Positions 46,217 to 58,200 of a stretch of 64,000 bases of DNA are shown one piece after another. Every line of letters starts with the position of its first letter. Positions within the stretch are counted from its first letter, which is position 1. The position numbers and the translations under genes were made by a program. The notes beneath the pieces are model-generated. The model was not told where the DNA came from, did not search any database, and worked only from the letters and a program-made list of their open reading frames with translations. Source of the stretch: Lingula anatina (taxonomy: Eukaryota > Brachiopoda > Lingulata > Lingulida > Lingulidae); the NCBI RefSeq assembly GCF_001039355.2, contig NW_019775801.1, positions 31,645 to 95,644 on the forward strand. Direction: 5' to 3'.

Positions 46217-49200
46217 TAAATAATCAAATGATTTTCTTTTCTCAAAATCTTGTGCCTATAAATACAAGAAGAAACCAAACACATAAAAAATATTATTTTA
46301 TAAAGAAAAAACAATATGCATATTCTATACAAGCAAATTATTTGTATAATTGATCACATTAAAGACAAAAATTTTCAAAATATTATTTAAAAAGTCCATA
46401 ATGCAAAAGGTTAGCCCTTTTTTTTAAAATTAACTTCACTCAGTTAATGTATTTATATACGTTTAAGCATAAGCGAATTAGAATATAATTTGCATTCTTA
46501 AACATCAGTCTTATTGTAAACAAGTGTATACGAAATATTTCTACCTGAAACTGCACTTCAGCACTAGTCCTATTTTCATCCACATGACCTTCATAAGTTT
46601 GAGATGTGAAAACAGGTGGGTTGTCATTAATATCAGTGATAGTGGTGTTTACAATGGCTATAACCTGGAAATGGAGATTTTAAAAATTTCAAACACATGT
46701 CATTGCAAATGGTGGTTGTTGTACATTGTGTTCTCCACCAAGCTTAATACACATTACAGAAAATACAATCACAAATGGACATGGGTGCATCCCCAAGTAC
46801 TGGGTATTAACGTAAGCGTCTACTGCAAAACAGTAGACCAAAAGTTCTTTCACCTTCAAAATTTGTGGATAGCAGTAAATTGCAGATCTTATCTGGTCAT
46901 TTAACCTAAATTAAAATGTTTGACATAGGAACATGCATGTCCAATAAAATATATATCATTCAAACAAGAATTGAAAAAAAAATTGTAAAGATATACATTT
47001 TAAATTGAAAAAGCTAAATTAAACTAATAGTACCTGTATTTATAGAATGTAAGAAAATTGAAAAGTAGAGGATTGAATCTATATATGCATGCAGACCTGT
47101 TTGGCTATGCCAAAGGTAAAAATTATTTTAAAAAATGAAAAATGTACACTATGCACTCATAAAACAAAGCCAACACTTACAGTAAACAAAAAGAATGGTC
47201 AACCCTTCAGTGCAGAATATGCTCTTTGCATATGGGTGCATGGATACTTCATGTACATGATTTCTTACATCAATCTTTTTCTTGCATTTTATACCGGTTA
47301 CACTTCTTATTCTGAAACCTACAGCACTTTATAAAATTAAAGCTCCTCTGGCCTCATATCAACATAAAGGGAGGTGCATATAAAACTGTAAGAGGGCACT
47401 GTGATCTCCCAGTGATAAAAAATTTACTCCCCGTGTACACTCACCCCTGCTTGGCAACTGTCTAGACCTTGTTCTAAAGCAATTACAAAGACTATGTAGT
47501 TGTCATCTTGTTCCCGGTCAAATGTTTGATTTGTATAAATGAAACCCTGAAAAAGAAGTGGGTTAATTTTTTTTGTTAAAAAAGATAATTATATCTTATC
47601 TACAGGCTGAAAATATCATCAAGTCAAGATAAATAATTGTTAACCCCATAAAGTGCATCACAGAATTTATTGAACCTGTATACATTCATTTACATTAAAA
47701 CTTATGAAAAAAATTCTTATTCTTTTTTTTATTTAAAAGAAATCGGTGTTAAATTTGTGAACAAAAATTTAGTCAAATTAAGTTTTGTTACAGCAAAAAT
47801 TTACTATGATTTAACCTAGATTCTTAACATTCTGATATTTTGATAAGTATAGCTATTTTGAAAAATTTTTTTTTGGATTTTGAAAATAATATTAAACATC
47901 ACATGCATACTAAGAAGAAATAAAATTTTGCTAATAACAGTTTTGCAGTTTTAAAATATCAAAATGCAAAATAGTTTAAGTGTTCCTACATGTATGAAGA
48001 TGGAAGAAAATAAAATGAAATACTTACTGTTGTCTCATTAATAAAGAACATCAGCTCATCTTGCTTTGGAGTCACTTGAAACTTGAAGTCAGAATAATTT
48101 GCTCGAGCTGCCTCATCGGTGACTAAGAATAAAGTGCTGCTGTAATTTCCTTCTGGTAAGAAAGCTGTGGTATTGTCATACTGGTTAACTACCCTAAGAT
48201 CATATTGCAAAACAATCACTCTTATTGTGGCATTTGCTGTGAATACCCCATCTGTAGCTTCAATCATAAACTCAAGGTAGGAATCATTTTCGGACTTAAA
48301 ACGCTTCTCTTTAAGAAGTTTTTCGTAGCTTATTTGACCATTCGTGTATAGTGCTCCGTTTTTTTCATTAACCAAAAACAGTCCACTAACTGACATCCCA
48401 CCAGATACCTCATCCTCAACATCTCTTAGGGAATATGTTATGTCTGTAGTATCCCTGTCAGTGGCTGTGGTCATATTTATCAATGTATAGTACCTGGCGC
48501 CATCTGGAACAGTAAAGTTGTATATGCTTTCACCAAACTCCGGAGGTTCATCGTTCACATTAATGACATGCACTGTAACAGGTACAATGTAGTGGCTGTG
48601 ATCCAGTGACAGATTGAGGCTGAAGTGAAGGCTTGAGCTCTGCTCATAATCCAACCCTTCTGCCAGCCAAAGGTGTGTCAAATTTGCACTAATACCAGCA
48701 GGTGCCCTAACAAGTCCTATATTTCTCAATGCAGGAACACTAATATTCCCAAATGGTATATCATACTCATTTTCCATTATGTTGATCACAAATTCATCAT
48801 CAAGAAATAGGACATCCACTGAAGTGCTATTATGTTTGGGGGGTATTCCCAAGTCTCTAGCTTCCACTGTTACCTGTGCTGTGTATGCTATGAGATCATT
48901 CAAATCAGGCAGGATACTTGCTATATCAAGCCTTCTATTGGTGTAAAGCCACCCAGCACTATTAATGCCAAAGATTGTAAAGGGGTTCGAAGTAATTGTG
49001 TACTCTATATTTGAGTTATTCCCAAGATCACCATCTTCAACTTCTAAAGTTAAAATGACAGTGTTTTCATAAGCACCATTATGAAGGACAGCAGAATAAG
49101 AGTCCTCGGTGAACTGGGGTACATGGTCATTTACATCAATTACGTTGATTGATATTGAGACTGTGATGGTTTCAAATGGTACCAAAGAGGCCTGGACCTT

Positions 49201-52200
49201 TATCTCATAGACATCTTGAATCCTGGCATCCAATCTTGTGTTGAGATGCAAGCTGTTTTCAGAGGCATTGTACAACAATCCTGGTATTTCTGGATCTGAG
49301 GTCACAGTGCAAGATCCGCCATATGTGTTCAGGTTTCCACATAAGTTTTGCAGTTCCCAATTATTTTCTGTGTCATTTTCAGCAACTGCCACCTGCCATG
49401 AATCAGTGGCAATGAGGACCCTAGCCCTAGTTGTGGTGACATGGATCCCATCTGTGACGGATATGGAGAAGTTGACAAAATGAAATGGAACTTGAAGCTG
49501 CAGTGGAAAAGAGCTCATGGTCTGCAATTGTCCACAGTGAGAGATTTGGAAATACTCTGCACCAACCTCATCAAGGCTGAACTCCAGTGTCGAACCAACA
49601 TTGTCTGGGTCACTGGCATTGATATTGAAAATCGTCATATTTGGAAGTGATGAATTGCTGACAATTCCAAAGAAATGGGCCTCATTCTGAAACAGAGGGA
49701 TTTCATCATTGGTGTCTGACACATGAACACGTATTGGTAATGTCCAGGTTGTGTCCCCTGTCACTGCAGTTAACATTAGGTCATAGTCTTCCTTTGATTC
49801 AAAGTCTAATAGTTTTTGCAACACCAAATTCTTATCAACATCCAGTCCAAAAGTAGAGTCCATTCCAGCAATGCTGCATGTTCCATTAAGTAAGAATTCC
49901 TGGCTGCATAAATTGGAATGCACAATACTTTCATTTGGAGTACTTTCAGAAACTTCGATTTTCAATTCGTTTGCAACAATGTGGAGTTTAAGTGATGCAT
50001 GGGATGTCCATATCCCATCTGTTACCCGGACTGTTAAATTGACTGTGTGAACAACACTATCTGAGAAGTTCAGAGATGACAAACTAAACACTTGACCATA
50101 GTTATTTATCAGGAAGTTCTCATTGTCACTGCCAAGCAATTTGTATGTGATATTCTGATTCTGGTCTGGATCCTCTGCTGTGATGGTGGTTAGAAGTGTA
50201 TGTGGGTTTATCTCCCTCATAACAGTAACACTGTACTGCTGCTGAAGAAAAACTGGTCGGTTATCATTGACATCAAGTACATGGACTGTGACAGTGATGT
50301 TCATTTCAATGGTATCAAAAGAAACAATCAGTAATAATGTGAAAGTGGTGTTAAATTCATAATCCAAACGTGAATCAAGTATAAGGTCATCTCCATGCAC
50401 TGCAAATGTCCCTGTTGGGTCAATGACACTGCAGTTGGCATATACATAAGCTGACATATTTCCACACAAGTAAGGAACCACAATATTGCCCACTGATTGG
50501 TTCTCTGGTATGTAGTACTCTAGATCCAATGCATACACAAGGACATGGACCATGGTTTCATTGGAATGGACACCATCAGAAACTCTCACCTTGCCTTCAA
50601 TAACCTGAAGTGGATTTGGCATTAAACTCATATCCATTCTTGTCTGAAGTTGTCCACAGTCGGTCACCCAGAAATAATGGTCTCCTTCTGTGATGGTATA
50701 AACAAGATTAGCATTGCTGTCATTATCATGAGCCATCACCATAGCAACTGTTGTATTTTCCTGAGTGAAATTTTGCACTGCTGTGTAAATCTCTTGTTGT
50801 ATGAAAAATGGCCAATTGTCATTCACATCAAGTACATGGACGGTGACAGTTATGTTCATTTCAATGGTATCAAAGACAACGTTCAGTAATAATGTGAAAG
50901 TGGTGTTAAATTCATAATCCAAACGTGAATCAAGTATAAGGTCATCTCCATGCACTGCAAATGTCCCTGTTGGGTCAATGACACTGCAGTTGGCATATAC
51001 ATAAGCTGACATATTTCCACACAAGTAAGGAACCACAATATTGCCCACTGATTGGTTCTCTGGTATGTAGTACTCTAGATCCAATGCATACACAAGGACA
51101 TGGACCATGGTTTCATTGGAATGGACACCATCAGAAACTCTCACCTTGCCTTCAATAACCTGAAGTGGATTTGGCATTAAACTCATATCCATTCTTGTCT
51201 GAAGTTGTCCACAGTCGGTCACCCAGAAATAATGGTCTCCTTCTGTGATGGTATAAACAAGATTAGCATTGCTGTCATTATCATGAGCCATCACCATAGC
51301 AACTGTTGTATTTTCCTGAGTGAAATTTTGCACTGCTGTGTAAATCTCTTGTTGTATGAAAAATGGCCAATTGTCATTCACATCAAGTACATGGACGGTG
51401 ACAGTTATGTTCATTTCAATGGTATCAAAGACAACGTTCAGTAATAATGTGAAAGTGGTGTTAAATTCATAATCCAAACTTGAATCAAGTATAAGGTCAT
51501 CTCCATGCACTGCAAATGTCCCTGTTGGGTCAATGACACTGCAGTTGGCATATACATAAGCTGACATATTTCCACACAAGTAAGGAACCACAATATTGCC
51601 CACTGATTGGTTCTCTGGTATGTAGTACTCTAGATCCAATGCATACACAAGGACATGGACCATGGTTTCATTGGAATGGACACCATCAGAAACTCTCACC
51701 TTGCCTTCAATAACCTGAAGTGGATTTGGCATTAAACTCATATCCATTCTTGTCTGAAGTTGTCCACAGTCGGTCACCCAGAAATAATGGTCTCCTTCTG
51801 TGATGGTATAAACAAGATTAGCATTGCTGTCATTATCATGAGCCATCACCATAGCAACTGTTGTATTTTCCTGAGTGAAATTTTGCACTGCTGTGTAAAT
51901 CTCTTGTTGTATGAAAAATGGCCAATTGTCATTCACATCAAGTACATGGACGGTGACAGTTATGTTCATTTCAATGGTATCAAAGACAACGTTCAGTAAT
52001 AATGTGAAAGTGGTGTTAAATTCATAATCCAAACTTGAATCAAGTATAAGGTCATCTCCATGCACTGCAAATGTCCCTGTTGGGTCAATGACACTGCAGT
52101 TGGCATATACATAAGCTGACATATTTCCACACAAGTAAGGAACCACAATATTGCCCACTGATTGGTTCTCTGGTATGTAGTACTCTAGATCCAATGCATA

Positions 52201-55200
52201 CACAAGGACATGGACCATGGTTTCATTGGAATGGACACCATCAGAAACTCTCACCTTGCCTTCAATAACCTGAAGTGGATTTGGCATTAAACTCATATCC
52301 ATTCTTGTCTGAAGTTGTCCACAGTCGGTCACCCAGAAATAATGGTCTCCTTCTGTGATGGTATAAACAAGATTAGCATTGCTGTCATTATCATGAGCCA
52401 TCACCATAGCAACTGTTGTATTTTCCTGAGTGAAATTTTGCACTGCTGTGTAAATCTCTTGTTGTATGAAAAATGGCCAATTGTCATTCACATCAAGTAC
52501 ATGGACGGTGACAGTTATGTTCATTTCAATGGTATCAAAGACAACGTTCAGTAATAATGTGAAAGTGGTGTTAAATTCATAATCCAAATGTGAAACAAGT
52601 TGAAGGTGATCACTACTCATTGTAAATGTCCCTGTTGGGTCAAGGACACTGCAACTGGCATAACCATAAGCTGACATATTTCCACACAAGTAAGGAACCA
52701 CAATATTGCCCACTGTTTGGTTCTCTGGTACCAGGTACTCCACTGTTTGGTTCTCTGGTATGTAGTATTCTAGATCCAAAGCATACACAAGGACATGGAC
52801 CATGGTTTCATTGGAATGGAGACCATCAGAAACATTCACTTTGCCTTCGATAACTTGGAGTGAATGTTGCATAAAATTCATCTCAGTTTTTGTCTGGAGT
52901 TGTCCACAGTCGGTCACCCAGAAATACTGGTCTCCTTCTGTGATGGTATAAACAAGATTGGCATTGTCACCTAAATCCCTGTCAGATGCACTTACCATAG
53001 TAATAGTAGTATTTGCTGGAGTTGTGTTCCTAACCGCTCCAATATACATGTCCTGATCAAACACAGGGCTATGATCATTAACATCAACCACCTGTATCAC
53101 AATAGGGACTGTTATGAAAGAGGTATTTTCATATGTGCAATTAAACAGAAGGTGATACTCTTGCTCTGCCTCATAATTGAATGACTGCAAGAAAAGGTCA
53201 TATCCAATGACATGTATTGGAAAACTGACATTGACATATGCAGAAAGTGAACCATCAGTTATAGAGGAACCTTCTGCGGCCACAAAATCAATGATTTGAA
53301 ATCCAACAAAACTGGTATCTTCCTGAACCTCAATTCTTATTCTTGTATTCCTAACAGCCAGCAAAACCTTGCATTCAAATTCCTTGGAGCCTTGCGAGGC
53401 TGTCACTAAGAGCTCATATACCTGCACGGCGCATCCAAAGGGACAGACAGAAGTACTAGCAGGAATAGTATCAGTTGTGTACATTTCCCCCTCTGATGTC
53501 ACACCTAGGAAATCCTGTGCAGAGTTGTTTCCAGTTATATGAAATCCTGTCACAGCAGGGGGGCTACCATCTGGATCCATTACAGTGAATCTAAATATGG
53601 AAGTTCCAACCTCTGTATCAGAGGATACTACAACCCAGTGTATTGGAATGTTCACATCAGACAACCCCGTGGTAAGGTTTTCACCAAAGGTTGTAGATTT
53701 GCTGTAATACCGAAACATCATGGGGTACTCATCAACATCTTCTACAATCACTGTTATCTCCATTGTTGCATAAAAAGAGGAACAATCATAATAATAAATG
53801 TTATTAAAGCTGTCATTTACACTGCTGTTGATCATATGAGCTTGAATCAATATCAAGCGTGTTCTCTGGACTTCATAATCAAGAGGCCTGATTAATGTAA
53901 TGGCCCGGTTTTCTGTTAGATTAAAAGTCCCATTGCCATCCATTAATAAGGTGAACTCATAGTCGTGTGTTTCATCTTTGAATCCGCCAGTGAGTATAGG
54001 ATTATACAGCTCTAAAATAAACAGAAAGAATCTATCAGAAGGAACAGTCTTAATTTGTTCTTGTTTATCAATACAATCGATTCAATGCATCCACATAAAG
54101 GTAAAAGATACAAAAATCTAATAGGCCAGCTAAAGGTGAACAAAGGAATGAGCTATTTATTTCAGTTTAAGTATCAACCTGCACCCAAAATAATTCCACT
54201 GGAAAGTATCCTCTGTATATGATACATAGGTGATTGAAGGAAAAGAGACTTAAATAGACAACCAAGCTGACAGATAAACTGACACCAAACAACAAAAACA
54301 AAATTCAACAATTTTTACAAAAAAGAAAAAAGGGAAAATAATTTGATCATGCTGACCTTCCAAAGGCTGAAAAAGAACTTGCATTTTCTTAGCACAAATA
54401 ACTCAAACACTCAGAAAATTTGCAGTAAAGCAAAAATACAATTGGAAAATTTTTGGGGAACTTTGCCAAAATGCAAATAAAAAACAACTCTTTTACCTTG
54501 AAAGAAAATTAATTACTTTTGTAAGATAAACCAATCATGCAGATTTTTGAAAGGAACCTTTATTTATACTAAAATAATGAAGTATAAAATATAAATATGA
54601 AGTAAAACAAAAAATCATTTTTGCACTTAATTATAGGAAGAACTCTGTCAAAATATTTACAAATAAATCCAATGTTTCATAAAAGTATGATTATCAATTT
54701 TTCTAAAGGAACCTGCCTTATAAGCAAGCAAATCTCCACAGCAACTAGAACCAAAAGAAAAAGATGATCTGGCATATTTTCATTGCTAAAGCATGCAAAA
54801 CATAATTCAATAAGCATTGAAAAAATGATGCAATCATGCTGATTTCAAAAAGGAATTTGCTTTACTGATGAATACACATGCTTTTACAAAATCCAAATCC
54901 ACTCAGTAAATTTAACAAAAACCAAAAATACAAACTACAGTTTGGCAGTTACAGGGCTAACAAATGTTTTGGCTGGTGATGGCACAGCTGATGGCAAAGA
55001 CAGACACAGTGATCAAACTATATACAGACACATACAGAGCCTGAATATACATGTTGTCCGGAACTGCGCAAAATTTAGATATATATGTAATTTAGAAATG
55101 GGCTCAAAAGACAGACACCATTGAAAACTTTTAGTTCGGATAACACATTAATATTACCTACCAGGTTTGTAGTCAAACTAGAGGATCAGAAAGGCGATAC

Positions 55201-58200
55201 CGCCTCCGGATATTGTACCACCAGCTGGAGTAAGCACATTCGTATGGACCCCCCCCCCTCCAAAAAGGGACACCATCACCAGTCTTGTGCTTTACAAGCT
55301 CTATAAAATGCAATCAACAAGAGTTCTCAAAATATGCAAAAAAATATAACTAAAAATGGTACAATCAAGCAGATTTTCGAATTGACTTGCATTTTCCTAC
55401 CCTTGATCACTCCTGTATTCTCTAGATTAAAGGCCTATAGGTTTTTCTTGAAATGTGTTGTCAGTGGTGCATATATGCTGACAGAAGAGAAAACCTAGGG
55501 GCAACAATGGGCACATCTCTGCTAGTTTTAAAGATATGAGAGGCAAGAAAATATGCAAAGCTCAGTTCATGGTGAAAAAGTAAGTCAATTTCAATATCAC
55601 AGTATATGAATTTCTATTCAAGTTTAATAGCAACCATGGGCATTTCTTTGCCAATTTTGCAGATTTAAAGGCCAGAAAACATGCAAAAAGCAGTTCAACA
55701 TAAAAAGTAGGTCAAAGGTCAATTTCAAGGTCACAGATTGCTAGTGTATTCCTAATCAAGTTCAATAGTGACTATGGACCTATTTCTGTCAGTTATGGAG
55801 ATAAAGGGGAACGAAAATTTGCAAAGTTCAGTTCATAGTAAAAAGTAGGTCAAAGGTCAATTTTAAGGTCACAGTAAATTGCCTGTATATGACTTCCTAT
55901 TCAAGTTCAATAGTAACTATGGACCTATCTCTGCCAGTTTTGGAGATAAAAGGGAAAGAAAATTTGCAAAGTTTAATTCATGATGAAAAGTAGGTCAAAG
56001 GTCAATTTCAAGGTCACACTTAGATTGCCAGTATATGACTTCCTATTCAAGTTCGATAGTAACTATGGACCTATCTCTGCCAGTTTTGGAGATAAAAGGG
56101 AATAAAAATTTCTGAAGTTCAGTTCATGGTGAAAAGTAGGTCAAAGGTCAATTTAAAGGTCACAGTAAATTACCTCTAATGACTTTCTATTCAAATTCAA
56201 TAGTAACTATGGGCGTATCTTTTTCAGTTTTGGAGATAAAAGGGAACGAAAATTTGCAAAGTTCAGTTCATGGTAAAAAGTAGGTCAAAGGTCAATTTCA
56301 AGGTCACTGTTAAATTGCCAGTATATGACTTCCTATTCAACTTTAATAGTAACTATGGACCTATCTCTGCCAGTTTTGGAGATATAAGGGACTAAATGTT
56401 ACAATTTTGGAGTTACAAAAATGTGCCATAAATTTCCTACAGAAAAAATTAATTAAAATAAAGAAAAGGTCATTTTGATTGAAATTCTTTAAATGGGAGG
56501 TGCTCAGAAGTTCCAGATGTTCAAATTTCATGAAATAATGTCATTTAAGACCAGAAGTTGTCTGCCTTGCCAAGCCTTGTGTTTTATTTTCCCGGTGTTC
56601 AAAATTTATTATACATTACCGTACTGCACATTTTGCTTTCACCACCACAAATTACTTTTTGATACAGCATAACTCGAAAACCGTATGGAATACAAAAAAA
56701 CGGAGACCACTCCCAGTGTTGGGCTTTACATGCTCTACAAAATGCAAAAAAAGAATGGGTCTCTAGCATTAACGGTTCCCGAACTAGAGACAGTTTTCAG
56801 TTTCGATATCTTATGGCCGCTACTCCCGTGAAAATGCTACGATTGACCCCAAATTCATGGAGATGAAAGATGACCCTAAGGGGAACACTTTCCAATAATA
56901 TTATTGGTTAGGTCTGGGTAGTTTCTGAACATCAGCGGAAATAATTTTTTGCTTTAAAAATTTCATATTTTTGAAAATTTTGGCCTGTTTGACCTTGAAA
57001 TAAAGGTCAAAGGTCAAATCCAAGGGCATATTTGAAATCTCCAAATATGACTTTCGGTCAGCTGTCTCTAGAAATTTTTCCCATAATTCCTTCCGTAGGG
57101 TAGATAATTAGCATTTAATTTTGCCGTTTTGGACAAGGGTGCATTGCAATGAGTGCCACACCTAGACCCCAGCACTGATGAAGCCCAAATTTTACGTGGA
57201 ACGAGTTGAGATTATAGGTGACCTAAATCCAAGAGATGGTACGCAGGCCCTTGTAGTCTAGGAGGAGAAGCGGTAACGGTGACATGGCGACAGCCCCGGC
57301 AGAGCCGCAGGAGTCGGCGGAACATACGGGTCGGGACTAAAACCATGTGTACCGCCAGCGCCTACGCTGGTGGTACAAATAGTTACAAGTAAATCGCTAG
57401 GAGGAAATCCAACGCTGACAACAATAACCAGTTTCAATCATTTAATGTTCACTTGTCGCTTGCCCAGGTACATTCTGCCGATCTGTTACATATTACACAC
57501 TTTAGTATCTAACCAAGACAATGGCTTCATCAGCTTCCTTATCAGTGGCTTCTTAATCGGACTAGTAAACAAGGCTTACTCTGCCTCTTCACACTTGACA
57601 GAATGTATTATAGAGAATTACGGTTTACAATAAAAGTTATTACTTGAAGTTACTGACATTGCCTGTGAATAATTAAATGTACCCGACAAACTTGACTAGC
57701 ATTTGTTATGCTTACAGGCTCAAGTAATGGGAAGATATAGAGAGATATGACTGTGTCTGTACAAAAACATATCACTGGCAATATCTGTTAGGTTTTCTCC
57801 TTTTCTTCAAAATATAGACAGTTAAAATATTTTATGCATCTGCATTTGACAGTTATACAGTATGACCTGATACTGTAGAAATTTAAGAGATATTTATAAG
57901 AATTAACACTTAGTTTTAATTTGACTTGCACTTGAAGCCTACAAGTAAGCTTAAGGGTCACAAGTAAAGGTATTAATTATAGGTTCTCACCTGTACCCAG
58001 GCTTGTATTTTCTGGAACACTGAGATCAAGCTTCTCTGGGACAAACTTGAAAGGAGATTCTGGTACTGTAAGTAGAGTTCGTTGCCAATTTGACATTGAT
58101 TGATTCTATCAAAATAGTCCTTGAAGATTGATGTGTAAAGTCAGGTTATTTTTTAAATTACTATTATACGCTGGTACTAGACAAAATGCAAGGTGATAAA

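Noticed and set aside
50650-52554. Identical 79-codon plus-strand frames at 555-base steps
   Set aside because: Antisense shadows of the cadherin tandem units.
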